Origin: Arcobacter sp.
GTDB taxonomy: Bacteria; Acidobacteriota; Terriglobia; Bryobacterales; Bryobacteraceae
Assembly (NCBI GenBank): GCA_020723085.1
Contig: DYJN01000010.1
Coordinates: 1 to 64,000, forward strand
DNA: 64,000 nucleotides
Direction of reading: 5' to 3'
The notes under the pieces are model-generated. The model saw nothing but the letters and a program-made list of their open reading frames with translations, was not told the DNA's origin and searched no databases. The position numbers and the translations under genes were made by a program. Shown one piece after another: positions 1 through 8,269 of the stretch (positions are counted from its first letter, which is position 1; the number at the start of each line of letters is the position of its first letter).

Positions 1-50
1 TGCTGCCGGCACAGCCAGCCTATAAAGCACCTTTTCAGACGGTCTGAGAC

Positions 51-1397
51 CTAGCCTCGCGAGGCCAGTTCGATGCACTCCTCCAGCGTCTCCACGGCGA
101 AATCCGCCTGGTCTGCGGTGAGCACCAGCGGCGGGGCAAGGCGGATCGAGTTCGGGCCCGCGCCGAGCACCAGCAGCCCGCGTTGAAAGGCCAGATCCAC
201 AATGCGGTCGCGCAGAGCGGGAGCGCGCTCCTTCGTGGCCTGGTCCTTGACGAGTTCAAACCCGATCATCAGGCCGAGCCCGCGCACATCGCCGACATGG
301 CGGAACTTCTTTGGCCACTCGCGCATGCGCTCCATCATGCGCTTGCCGGTGCGTGCGGCGTTGTCCACGAGCTCCTGCTCGAGGAGTTCGATCGTTGCCA
401 GAGCGGCTTCCACCGCCACGGGATTGCCGCCGAACGTCGAGGCGTGTGCGCCGGGCTTCCAGGTCATCAGCTCCGCGCGCGCCACCGTCGCGCCCAGCGG
501 CAGCCCGCTGGCGATGCCCTTGGCGATCGTCATGATGTCTGGCGCGAGTCCGAAATGCTCGGAAGCGAACATCTTGCCGGTCCGCCCCATGCCGCTCTGC
601 ACCTCATCAGCCACAAGCAGGATCCCGTGCCGCCGGCACACGGCTTGCAATTCGTCAAAGAACTTTTGCGGCGGCACGACATAGCCGCCTTCCCCCTGCA
701 CCGGTTCGACAAACACCGCCGCCACCTCCGAAGGAGGCAGGATGGTACGGAACAGGTCCTCCTCGAGCACCCGGACGCATTCCACGTTGCAGGTGTCCGG
801 CGTGCGATTGTAGGCGCAACGGTAGCAGTAGGCGTACGGGATATGAGTGGCACCCGGAAACAGCGGGGCAAAACCTTCGCGCTGCGCCGCCTTCGATGCC
901 GTGAGCGACAGCGCGCCCATGGTGCGCCCGTGGAATGCGCCCAGAAACGCGATGGCCTTGTCCCGCCGCGTCGCGTAACGGGCCAGCTTGAGGGCGCCCT
1001 CAATGGCTTCCGTTCCCGAATTGCTCAGGAAAACGCGCCGTGGACCTCCTCCGGGAACCAGCTTCGCCAGCCGTTCCCCGAGCGCCACCATGTTCTCGTA
1101 GTAGAAGTCCGTGCCGGACATGTGCAGGAACTTCTCCGCCTGCCGGCGGATGGCTTCGACCACGCGCGGGTGGCAGTGCCCGGTGGCGACCACCGCGATG
1201 CCCGCGTTCAAATCGAGGAAGCGGTTGCCATCGACGTCGATGACAATGGCGCCTTCGCCGCGGTCGATCACGAACGGGTAACTGCGCGTATAGGAAGGGC
1301 TCATCACGGCGCGATCGCGCTCCACGATCGCCTTAGCGCGGGGACCGGGCAGCTCGGTCAGGATCTCGGGCAAATCGTGACGGGCAGCAGTGGACAT
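51..1397 (-). CDS. Class III PLP aminotransferase (acetylornithine/GABA aminotransferase family)
   Basis: A PLP-dependent aminotransferase of 448 residues, the usual length for fold-type I class III enzymes that move an omega-amino group to 2-oxoglutarate. Visible motifs are SNSGTEA near residue 127 (cofactor phosphate), DEVQSG near 264 (the Asp that binds the pyridine nitrogen) and IAKGIASG, whose Lys293 should form the Schiff base. A four-cysteine insert (C191, C194, C203, C207) resembles that in archaeal-type ornithine/GABA aminotransferases. I start at the ATG at 1397, not at the in-frame ATG nine codons upstream, because GGGAGA lies just before it. It is divergent from the rhodanese gene, and the 161 bp between them must hold both promoters. 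The exact substrate (GABA, ornithine, lysine) cannot be read from the sequence. Confidence 0.9.
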   Translation of the reverse strand: MSTAARHDLPEILTELPGPRAKAIVERDRAVMSPSYTRSYPFVIDRGEGAIVIDVDGNRFLDLNAGIAVVATGHCHPRVVEAIRRQAEKFLHMSGTDFYYENMVALGERLAKLVPGGGPRRVFLSNSGTEAIEGALKLARYATRRDKAIAFLGAFHGRTMGALSLTASKAAQREGFAPLFPGATHIPYAYCYRCAYNRTPDTCNVECVRVLEEDLFRTILPPSEVAAVFVEPVQGEGGYVVPPQKFFDELQAVCRRHGILLVADEVQSGMGRTGKMFASEHFGLAPDIMTIAKGIASGLPLGATVARAELMTWKPGAHASTFGGNPVAVEAALATIELLEQELVDNAARTGKRMMERMREWPKKFRHVGDVRGLGLMIGFELVKDQATKERAPALRDRIVDLAFQRGLLVLGAGPNSIRLAPPLVLTADQADFAVETLEECIELASRG

Positions 1398-1558
1398 AAA
1401 CGTATCTCCCTGAAAACAGATCAATTCCGGTGGCTTGTGGAAAAGGGCGCGGCGGGAGAGAGCCTAGTCGCAGGCAAACAGGAAGGGCCGCGCGGCGGCG
1501 GGCGTCCGCGTCACACTCTGATTTTACGCTAGAATCGGCCTCTTGAGAACCGCGCAGT

Positions 1559-1903
1559 ATGGCATGTGATCTCGTTCTCTCCCTCGAGATCATGCCCGAG
1601 GACGCCCGCCGCCTGCTCCACGAGGGCAAGGCTCGGCTCATCGACGTCCGCGAGCCTCACGAGTATCAGCTGGCGCGCATCGACGGCGCCCAGTTGATCC
1701 CCATGCATACGGTGCCTCACCGTTTGCACGAGCTCGAAGCGGCGTCCGACGAAAGCCTGCTGATCGTGTACTGCCATCACGGCGTGCGCAGCCTGAGCGT
1801 GGTGGAGTGGCTCCGCAGGCTGGGCGTCGAACAGTGCGTTTCCCTCATCGGCGGCATCGACCTCTGGCGCCGGCAGATCGATCCTCAGGTGCCCCGCTAC
1901 TGA
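1559..1903 (+). CDS. Single-domain rhodanese
   Basis: A 114-residue single rhodanese domain. The active-site loop CHHGVRS (Cys72) has the six-residue form of sulfurtransferase rhodaneses, and IDVREPHEYQLARIDGA near residue 28 is the conserved first half of the fold. Such enzymes pass a sulfane sulfur as a cysteine persulfide to thiols or protein acceptors; some bind selenium in the same way. No signal peptide, so cytoplasmic. A TAGAAT box at 1530-1535 could be its -10, without a good -35. Its stop is followed after 6 bp by the ArsC/Spx-like gene with the in-frame UGA, so the two are probably one transcript. The product class is clear; the acceptor is unknown. Confidence 0.88.
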   Translation: MACDLVLSLEIMPEDARRLLHEGKARLIDVREPHEYQLARIDGAQLIPMHTVPHRLHELEAASDESLLIVYCHHGVRSLSVVEWLRRLGVEQCVSLIGGIDLWRRQIDPQVPRY

Positions 1904-1909
1904 AGGCCG

Positions 1910-2251
1910 ATGACGCAGAAGCCGAGGCTCTACATCAAGCCCCCTTGAACCACCTGCCGCAAAGCCAGGAGTTTCCTGGCCCAGCAGGGAGAGGAAGCCG
2001 ATGCCGTGGATCTCTCGAAAGGCCTCAGCGTCGAGCAGCTCGACCGCCTGATCGGCAGCCGCGACTACCGCGAGTTCCTCAACCCGAAGAACGAACTGTA
2101 CCGCCGGATGGGCATGAAGACCAATCCTCCGCCGCGCGAGGAAGCGCTGCGTCTGATGAGCGGGAACCCGAACCTCATTCGCCGGCCGATGCTCGTGCGA
2201 GGCTCGAAGGTTCTGATCGGATTCCATGAACCCGATTGGCGCGAGGCGTAG
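1910..2251 (+). CDS. ArsC/Spx-family thioredoxin-fold protein, probable selenoprotein (in-frame UGA = Sec13)
   Basis: Read from the ATG at 1910 (GAAGG just upstream), the frame gives 12 codons, UGA at 1946-1948, then 100 further codons to the stop at 2249-2251: 113 residues, the normal size of an ArsC/Spx protein. The strand-helix entry reads LYIKPP-U-TTCRKARSFL, so the UGA takes the place of the first Cys of the family's CxxC redox motif and Cys16 is the resolving residue. The C-terminal half is intact, including NPNLIRRPMLV (Arg91, Arg92) and LIGFHEPDW, the usual end of the fold. A standard caller would report only the 81-residue piece from the GTG at 2006, which lacks the active site. A SECIS-like hairpin follows the UGA. 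The likely role is a thiol/selenol redox reaction, such as arsenate or disulfide reduction; the substrate is not determined. The alternative is a pseudogene with a Cys-to-stop mutation. Confidence 0.72.
1953..1988 (+). promoter_or_regulatory. SECIS-like hairpin downstream of the in-frame UGA
   Basis: The lower stem is CCTGC (1953-1957) with GCAGG (1984-1988). An internal loop of 6 and 3 bases follows. The upper stem is a perfect 7-bp GCCAGGA (1964-1970) with TCCTGGC (1974-1980), closing a GTT loop (1971-1973). The lower stem begins 4 bases after the UGA, and 22 bases separate the UGA from the apical loop. Known bacterial SECIS elements lie within the coding region right after the UGA, with the loop roughly 16-37 bases away and a G at the start of a small loop; this hairpin meets all of these. 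Binding of SelB is inferred, not shown. Confidence 0.65.
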
Positions 2252-2293
2252 GGGGCCCTGCCGTCTGCCTGCGGAAGTGATATTTCTGTTCCT

Positions 2294-3442
2294 GTGATCA
2301 CCCGCAGGGACTTGGCCATGGCGGCAGCCGCCGTCACTACCGCGAAGCGCGCCCGCGCACAGCAACAGCCCGTTTACCGGGGCGCACTGCAAAAATTCGA
2401 AGGACGCTACCAGCCGGACTCGTTTGATTCGCTCGCCTGGACGCGCAGGCGTTACGAGGAGATGCCGCGCAGGCTCGGTTTCCGCGCCCGCAACCTGCGC
2501 GAGGCGCAAGCCTGGCAGCGGCGTCTGCGCGCGAAGCTCGTCGAGCTGCTCGGCGGCTTCCCGCCGCGCACGCCGTTGCGCGCCGAAGTTCTCGAGACCC
2601 GGGACTTCCCCGCTTACAGGCGTGAGAGCGTGATCTTCGAGTCGCGCCCCGGGTTGGGCGTATTCGGCTATTTTCTGATCCCCAGAAATCTCCCGCAGCC
2701 CCGCCCGGCGCTCATCTGCGTACCGGGTCATGGGCGCGGCGCGGACGACATCGCCGGCATCGACGAGAAAGGCCAGGATCGCAGGGAGAAAGGCCCCTAC
2801 CAGTTCGACTTCGCCGTGCAGGCGGCCGAGCGCGGCTTCGCCGCCTTCGCCATCGAGCCGCTCGGCTTTGGCTGCCGCCGTGATCCAGCCAGCCGGCGCC
2901 GCGGGCTCGGACAGTCCTCCTGCCAGCCGGCCGCCGGCGCAGCGCTGCTGATGGGCGAAACGATGATCGGCTGGCGCGTGTACGACGTCATGCGCGCGGT
3001 GGATTACCTCGAGACCCGCTCCGAAGTCGATGCGCGGCGCATCGGGCTGATGGGCATCAGCGGCGGCGGCACGATCACCACCTTCGGCGCCGCGCTCGAG
3101 CCGCGCATCTCGGCGGCGCTTGTCAGCGGCTATCTGAACACCTTCCGCGATTCGATCTTCAGCCTCTCCCACTGCATCGACAACTACGTGCCCGGCATTC
3201 TCCACTGGTGCGAAATGTACGACATCGCGGGGCTGATCGCGCCGCGGCCGCTGTTCTGCGAGTCCGGCGCCAAAGACGACATCTTTCCGGTCGACGCTTT
3301 CCGTTTCTCGTTCGCCGAAGTGCAGAAGGTGTACCGCATTTTCGGCGCCGAAGACCGGATCGGCCATGAAATCTTCGAAGCGGGCCATCAGTTTTCGGGC
3401 AAGCTCGGATTCCCGTTCCTCGAGAAGCATCTCGGCGTGTAG
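2294..3442 (+). CDS. Exported alpha/beta hydrolase (acetylxylan-esterase/dienelactone-hydrolase-like)
   Basis: A 382-residue alpha/beta hydrolase with an N-terminal Tat-like signal (ITRRDLAMAAAA, residues 2-13). The nucleophile elbow is GISGGG with Ser256; the acid is probably Asp328 or Asp329 in GAKDDIFPVD, and the catalytic His is His365 in EAGHQFSG. The oxyanion-side motif PGHGRG lies near 144. The layout matches the large-lid hydrolases annotated as acetyl xylan esterase or abhydrolase_7, common in Acidobacteria and Planctomycetes, which act on acetylated or other esterified carbohydrates in the periplasm. The start is GTG at 2294; no ATG in frame keeps the signal peptide. Archease follows 6 bp after its stop. 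The true ester substrate is unknown. Confidence 0.82.
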   Translation: MITRRDLAMAAAAVTTAKRARAQQQPVYRGALQKFEGRYQPDSFDSLAWTRRRYEEMPRRLGFRARNLREAQAWQRRLRAKLVELLGGFPPRTPLRAEVLETRDFPAYRRESVIFESRPGLGVFGYFLIPRNLPQPRPALICVPGHGRGADDIAGIDEKGQDRREKGPYQFDFAVQAAERGFAAFAIEPLGFGCRRDPASRRRGLGQSSCQPAAGAALLMGETMIGWRVYDVMRAVDYLETRSEVDARRIGLMGISGGGTITTFGAALEPRISAALVSGYLNTFRDSIFSLSHCIDNYVPGILHWCEMYDIAGLIAPRPLFCESGAKDDIFPVDAFRFSFAEVQKVYRIFGAEDRIGHEIFEAGHQFSGKLGFPFLEKHLGV

Positions 3443-3448
3443 CAGGCC

Positions 3449-3865
3449 ATGGCGGAATACGAGCTGCTCGATCACACGGCGGACACGGGGTTCCGCGTCT
3501 GCGGGGCGAGCCTGGAGCAGCTCTTCATCCGTGCCGCCGAGGCGCTGGTGGACATCGCCGTCGATTCCAGCCGTGGGCAGGCGCGCGAGCGGCGCACGGT
3601 CCGCTGCTCGGGTCCCACGGTCGAAGACCGCCTGGTGAACTGGCTCAACGAAGTCCTGTGGCTTCTCGATGGGGAGCGGTTCCTGCCGGCGGTCATCGAA
3701 GAGCTGGCGTTGGAGGGGGAGTCCGTGCGGGCTATTGTGTGCGGGGAGCCCCGGGACGACGCGCGCCACCGTCCCCGGATTGTCGTCAAGGCGGCCACCT
3801 TCCACCAGCTCGTCATCCGTGAGCACAATGGCATGTGGGAGGCGGAGGTCTTCCTCGACATCTGA
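3449..3865 (+). CDS. Archease, activator of RtcB RNA ligase
   Basis: A 138-residue archease. The opening YELLDHTADTGFRVCG and the end EAEVFLDI are the family signatures that carry the metal-binding acidic residues. In archaea and bacteria archease speeds guanylylation of RtcB and widens its nucleotide use. The gene ends one base before the ATG of rtcB at 3867, so the two are almost certainly co-translated, as in many other genomes. No signal peptide or membrane segment. The length and both ends fit the family, so the start at ATG 3449 is secure. Confidence 0.93.
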   Translation: MAEYELLDHTADTGFRVCGASLEQLFIRAAEALVDIAVDSSRGQARERRTVRCSGPTVEDRLVNWLNEVLWLLDGERFLPAVIEELALEGESVRAIVCGEPRDDARHRPRIVVKAATFHQLVIREHNGMWEAEVFLDI

Positions 3866-3866
3866 C

Positions 3867-5297
3867 ATGCCGATCGAACACGTCGACGAAGTCCGCCACC
3901 GGATTCCGAAGGGCGCCCGTCACGGCATGCGCACCGATGTGCTGTTTTACGCGAGCGGCTCGATTCTTGAACAGGTGGAGAAAGACCGCGCGCTCGAGCA
4001 GGCGATGAACGTGGCCTGCCTGCCGGGCATCGTCGGACCGTCGCTCGCCATGCCGGACATCCACCAGGGGTACGGCTTCCCCATTGGCGGCGTGGCGGCG
4101 ATGGATTGGGACAGCGGCGTGGTGAGCCCCGGCGGCGTCGGTTACGACATCAACTGCGGCGTCCGGCTGATCCGCACGAATCTTGAGCAGGACGAGGTCC
4201 GCGCGCGGCTGAAAGAGCTCGTCGATCAGGTCTTCCGCGACGTGCCCTGCGGCGTCGGCGGGAAGGGTCATCTCGACATCACGGAAAAGCAGCTCAACCA
4301 GGTTCTCGAGCAGGGCGCCGGATGGATGGTGGAGCATGGCTACGGCGAGCCTTCCGACATCGAGCACTGCGAGGAGCACGGATGCCTGGCCGCAGCCAGC
4401 GCCGGGGAAGTGAGCGCGCGCGCGAAAGAGCGTGGCCGTCCGCAGATTGGTACGCTCGGCAGCGGCAATCACTTTCTCGAGATCCAGTTCGTGCACCGCG
4501 TGTATGACGAAGAGGCCGCGCGCTGTTTCGGGCTCCACGAAGGCCAGGTCGTGGTGCTGATCCATAGCGGATCGCGCGGCCTCGGCCATCAGGTCTGCAC
4601 CGATTTTCTGGCGCAGATGGGGGCGGCCATGAAGAAATACGGCATCACGCTGCCGGACCGGCAACTGGCCTGCGTGCCGATTCAGAGCCCCGAGGGGCAA
4701 TCGTATCTGAAGGCCATGCGCGCGGCGGCGAATTTCGCCTGGGCCAACCGCCAGGCCATGCTGCACTTCGTGCGAGGATCGTTCCAGAAGGTCTTCGGCA
4801 GGCGCGCGCAGCTCGCTCTCATCTACGACGTCTGCCACAACATCGCCAAGCGCGAGAAGTACGAATACCAGGGGCGCACGGTAGATGTGCTGGTGCACCG
4901 CAAAGGCGCCACACGCGCCTTCCCGCCCCGTCATCCCGAGATCCCCGCCGGCTACCGCGCCGTAGGCCAGCCGGTGCTGATCCCCGGCAGCATGGGCACC
5001 GCGTCGTGGGTGCTGGCTGGATGCGAGGGCGCGATCGAGGAGAGCTTCGGCAGCGTCTGCCACGGCGCCGGGCGCCTGCTGAGCCGCCATGCGGCCAAGC
5101 ACGGGCGCGATGCACGAGCCGTGCAGCGCGAACTCGAGCAGCATGGCATTCTCGTCCGCAGCGAAACGCGCGACGGCATCATTGAAGAGGTCCCCGAAGC
5201 ATACAAGGACGTGGACGAGGTCATCGAGGTGGTGCACCAGGCGGGGCTGGCGCGCAAGGTGGCGCGGCTCCGTCCGATGGGCGTGATCAAAGGCTGA
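3867..5297 (+). CDS. rtcB: RtcB RNA-splicing ligase
   Basis: A 476-residue RtcB, which joins RNA 2',3'-cyclic phosphate or 3'-phosphate ends to 5'-OH ends through an RtcB-GMP intermediate, with two Mn ions. Motifs seen are GVGYDINCGVRL (metal-binding Cys), GSGNHFLEIQ and HSGSRGLGHQV (metal-binding His), and SFGSVCHGAGR, whose His is very likely the one that carries GMP. A longer open frame runs upstream to 3669, but that part overlaps archease and is not RtcB-like; the ATG at 3867 gives the normal N-terminus PIEHVDEVRHRIPKG. Paired with archease, it points to repair of cut tRNA or other RNAs. Confidence 0.96.
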   Translation: MPIEHVDEVRHRIPKGARHGMRTDVLFYASGSILEQVEKDRALEQAMNVACLPGIVGPSLAMPDIHQGYGFPIGGVAAMDWDSGVVSPGGVGYDINCGVRLIRTNLEQDEVRARLKELVDQVFRDVPCGVGGKGHLDITEKQLNQVLEQGAGWMVEHGYGEPSDIEHCEEHGCLAAASAGEVSARAKERGRPQIGTLGSGNHFLEIQFVHRVYDEEAARCFGLHEGQVVVLIHSGSRGLGHQVCTDFLAQMGAAMKKYGITLPDRQLACVPIQSPEGQSYLKAMRAAANFAWANRQAMLHFVRGSFQKVFGRRAQLALIYDVCHNIAKREKYEYQGRTVDVLVHRKGATRAFPPRHPEIPAGYRAVGQPVLIPGSMGTASWVLAGCEGAIEESFGSVCHGAGRLLSRHAAKHGRDARAVQRELEQHGILVRSETRDGIIEEVPEAYKDVDEVIEVVHQAGLARKVARLRPMGVIKG

Positions 5298-5333
5298 GAA
5301 TCAGGCGGCCGGACGGCTACACTGGGGATCAAG

Positions 5334-5810
5334 ATGCCCGAAGTCCGCCGCGCGCGCCCCGACGAGGCGCCGGTCCTGCTCCAGTTGATCCTCGGCCTTG
5401 CCGAATACGAAAAGCTCGAGCCGCCCGATGAAGCCGCGCAGCAGCGGCTGGTGCGCGACATCTTCGGCTCGAAGCCGCGGCTGGAAGCGTGGCTTGCCTT
5501 CGTGGACGGAGAGGCAGCAGGCTACGCGCTTGTGCTGGAGACCTACTCGAGTTTCCTCGCCCTGCCCACGCTGTATCTCGAGGACATCTTCGTGAAGCCA
5601 GAGTTTCGCGGACGGGGTGCGGGGAAGGCGCTGTTCCGCCGCATGGTGGAGGAGGCGGACCGGCGCGGCTGCGGGCGGATGGAGTGGGTGGTGCTCGACT
5701 GGAACCGGCCCGCGCTCGAGTTCTACGAGCGCTTCGGCGCGCGCCGCCTGAACGAGTGGATCGCCATGCGGCTGACGCAAGCGGACTTCGGCAGGATTTT
5801 GAAACAATAG
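5334..5810 (+). CDS. GNAT N-acetyltransferase (diamine acetyltransferase-like)
   Basis: A 158-residue GCN5-type acetyltransferase. The acetyl-CoA pyrophosphate loop is FRGRGAGKAL (91-100), preceded by YLEDIFVKPE. The segment LDWNRPALEFYERFGA (121-136) is typical of the spermidine/diamine acetyltransferase branch. The likely reaction is transfer of acetyl from acetyl-CoA to a small amine or thialysine-like substrate in the cytoplasm. It follows rtcB by 36 bp and comes just before a membrane protein gene. The fold is certain; the substrate is only inferred from the branch. Confidence 0.88.
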   Translation: MPEVRRARPDEAPVLLQLILGLAEYEKLEPPDEAAQQRLVRDIFGSKPRLEAWLAFVDGEAAGYALVLETYSSFLALPTLYLEDIFVKPEFRGRGAGKALFRRMVEEADRRGCGRMEWVVLDWNRPALEFYERFGARRLNEWIAMRLTQADFGRILKQ

Positions 5811-5816
5811 GCTCGC

Positions 5817-6707
5817 ATGCGGCGCCCGGGAGTCCTCTGGCTTCTCGCCTTGCTCATCACCATCGGGTCCGCCGTCTATCAGCGGCTGACAGGCCCCACC
5901 CATCCCAGGCGCGGCAAAGCCGCGCTCGCCGGGCAGGAGTTCCGCTACCGCCTTCCGCGCGCCATGGCGGGCGGGGATGCCGGGATCCGCGTGCCGGCGG
6001 TCTCCGCCCAGACGAAGGGCACGCTGGCGTGGAAACGCCACAGGACGCGTGATGACTGGACTTATCAAGAGATGACACGCGAGGGCGATGAACTTGTGGG
6101 GAGACTTCCTCAACAGCCTCCCGCGGGCAAGCTGGCCTATCGCGTCATCCTCCAGGACGGCGATGAGCGCGTCACGCTGGGAGGAGAGCCGGTTGTCATC
6201 CGCTTCCGTGGCGAGGTGCCCCTGCCGGTGCTTGTCTTGCACGTGGCGGCGATGTTCGCGGCGATGCTGGCAGGAACGCGCGCCGGGCTTGAGTTCTTCG
6301 CTCCGCATCCGGACTACCGCCGCCTGGTGCTGTGGACGCTCGGCCTGCTGGCTATCGGCGGGCTCGTGCTCGGGCCCATCGTGCAGAAGTACGCATTCGG
6401 CGCCTATTGGACAGGCTGGCCGCTTGGCAAGGATCTGACGGACAACAAGACGGCGGTGGCATGGCTCGCGTGGCTGATCGCGTGGCTGAGGCTGCGGCGC
6501 ACGCCGGAGCGCGCCGGCGCCTGGGTGCTCGCCGCAGCCATTGCAATGATGACGGTCTTCGCCATCCCTCACAGCCTGCTGGGCAGCGAGCTCAAGTATG
6601 AGCCGCAGCGGAACTGCCGTAGGGGAATTCCCGCAACGGCCGTCTCACGGCTTCTTCAGTGTCGGGTACGCCACGCCGAGCTGCTCCAGGTACGTCGCAT
6701 AGCGTGA
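5817..6707 (+). CDS. Membrane protein of unknown function with an extracytoplasmic domain
   Basis: I do not recognise a named family. The 296-residue product has an N-terminal hydrophobic segment (about 5-20), then a soluble domain (25-130) rich in beta-strand patterns such as GKLAYRVILQDG, then about five hydrophobic segments (roughly 132-155, 168-190, 212-225, 235-255). The soluble part is probably outside the membrane. The last 35 residues, after GSELKYEP, lose this character and overlap the 3' end of the convergent M20 gene by 63 bp, so the original stop may have been lost or shifted. The ATG at 5817 follows the GNAT stop by 6 bp, suggesting one transcript. Confidence 0.6.
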   Translation: MRRPGVLWLLALLITIGSAVYQRLTGPTHPRRGKAALAGQEFRYRLPRAMAGGDAGIRVPAVSAQTKGTLAWKRHRTRDDWTYQEMTREGDELVGRLPQQPPAGKLAYRVILQDGDERVTLGGEPVVIRFRGEVPLPVLVLHVAAMFAAMLAGTRAGLEFFAPHPDYRRLVLWTLGLLAIGGLVLGPIVQKYAFGAYWTGWPLGKDLTDNKTAVAWLAWLIAWLRLRRTPERAGAWVLAAAIAMMTVFAIPHSLLGSELKYEPQRNCRRGIPATAVSRLLQCRVRHAELLQVRRIA

Positions 6708-8176
6708 AGGATCGTAATAGAACTTCCGCATCTGCGGGCGGAACCGCTCCATCCGCTCGCGGTTCAGATCCGTTGGCGGCTTCTGTTCCACCGGGATCAA
6801 CGACTTCCATTTCGTCTCTCTGGTCTGCTCGGCGAAGTACTGTTTGGCTGCTTCGAGCAGCGCCGGGTTGAGCAACAGATCCAGAGCTGTCATGGCGTGC
6901 GCTTTGGCGCCTGCAGCCGAGCCTTTGTGCGCGATGGGCGTCGCCATGGCGATGCCACTCGACCAGTGGCGGCCGATCATGCCAGGGATGTTGCCGGGGT
7001 AGCGGAGCACCACGGTGGGCACGTTCCAGCCCACTTCGGCGATGTCGTCCGAACCGTAACTGCGGCGCGACGGATCGGGCGGGCGCAGTTCGGTGACTTC
7101 TGTCTTCAGCCCGTCCTCCTTGACCCTCAGCTCGCGCTGAGCGGCACCAGCCAGCGCGAGATCCGCTGCGGACCACTGCGGCATTCCGGCTCTTCTGATG
7201 TTGGCATGCAGCGCCTCTGCCGGCGGCTTGTTGAAGTGTCCCGGCCACGCTGCGCCCAGCGTGCGCTCGCTCATCTCCGTATCGGTCATCATCGCCGCCG
7301 CCCGGGCGATGCGCGTGCCGATCTCTTGCAGTTCGTTGATCCGCTGATAGTCCCACTCGCGGAAGTAGTACCAGACCTTGGCCACCGGCGGCACGACGTT
7401 GGGCTGGTCTCCGCCCTGCGTGATCACGTAGTGTGAACGATGTTCGGGCCTCAGATGCTCGCAGCGGTAGATCCAGCCGATGTTCATCAGTTCGACGGCG
7501 TCCAGCGCGCTGCGTCCGCGGAACGTGTACTCGACGCTGACCAGCCCCGTGCCCACGGGGCCGTAGCTCGTGCCGAACTCGGACGAGATGTGCGAGCTGA
7601 GCATCACGTCCAGGTCGCGGAACAGTCCGGCGTTGACCATGTACGTCCGGCTGCCGATCAGTTCCTCGGCCACGCCGGGATAGACGCGCAGCGTGCCGCG
7701 GATTCCGTGCCGCCGCATCAGCTCCTGCACCACCAGCGCCGCAGTCACATTCACGGCCTGCCCGGCGTTGTGTCCTTCGCCGTGGCCCGGACCGCCCTCC
7801 GCCTGCGGCTGATGCCACGGGATGCCGGGCGTCTGCGAAGTCTCCGGCAAGCCATCGATGTCGGCCATGAAGCCGATCGCCGGGCTCCCCTGTCCCCACT
7901 CGGCCACCCTGACGCCGGCAGCCCGGCCACACCGTGCCCGACCCGGAAGCCGTGCCTGGCCAGGATCGACGTCACGTACTTTGACGTCGCGAACTCCTGA
8001 TAACCCAGCTCGCCGAACGCGTAGATCGAGTCCACCATTTCTTGCGTCAGCTTGCGCCGTCCCCCGGTCATCTCCGCCGCAGCCTGCTTCAGTTGGTCCG
8101 GATCCGGCGCCTCGGCGCCCGTTGCAGCCGCAATGCCCGCTGCCCCCAGAAACGTCCTGCGTAACATGCGTCTCAT
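6645..8176 (-). pseudogene. M20-family amidohydrolase (AbgB-like), broken by one frameshift
   Basis: Two frames together make a peptidase M20 / aminobenzoyl-glutamate-utilization-B-like hydrolase of about 510 residues. The N-terminal part, from the ATG at 8176, has a Tat-like signal (MLRRTFLGAAGIAAA) and continues through FGELGYQEF to HGVAGLP. The rest, ending at 6645, resumes with VRVAEWGQGSPAIGF. The switch falls near 7908-7925, where a single missing base would restore the frame. The C-terminal part keeps the metal-site motifs DIDGLPE and GHGEGHNAGQ, and its codon use looks intact. Known relatives cleave amide bonds of acylated amino acids or similar compounds. Either a recent mutation or a sequencing error explains the break; the intact flanks favour a very recent event or an error. 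Confidence 0.78.
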
Positions 8177-8269
8177 CACGTGCGACGCGGGCTCCGCCCG
8201 GGAAGGCATTTCCGGCGGAACATTTCCGGGAGCCGTGCGTATGAAGCAAATGAACGGAGCTCTTTCCTT

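Noticed and set aside
1901-1903. The rhodanese stop UGA as another Sec codon
   Set aside because: The rhodanese domain is complete at that point and no fitting hairpin or conserved extension follows.
2006-2251. An 81-residue stand-alone gene starting at GTG
   Set aside because: It is only the C-terminal part of the ArsC-like protein and lacks the active site; the in-frame upstream part is conserved.
1529-3868. A 779-codon open frame on the minus strand
   Set aside because: Antisense to rhodanese, ArsC-like, esterase and archease genes; composition typical of a shadow frame.
7905-7930. Sec or programmed frameshift in the M20 gene
   Set aside because: The break is a change of frame, not a UGA, and no slippery heptamer is seen; mutation or sequencing error is simpler.
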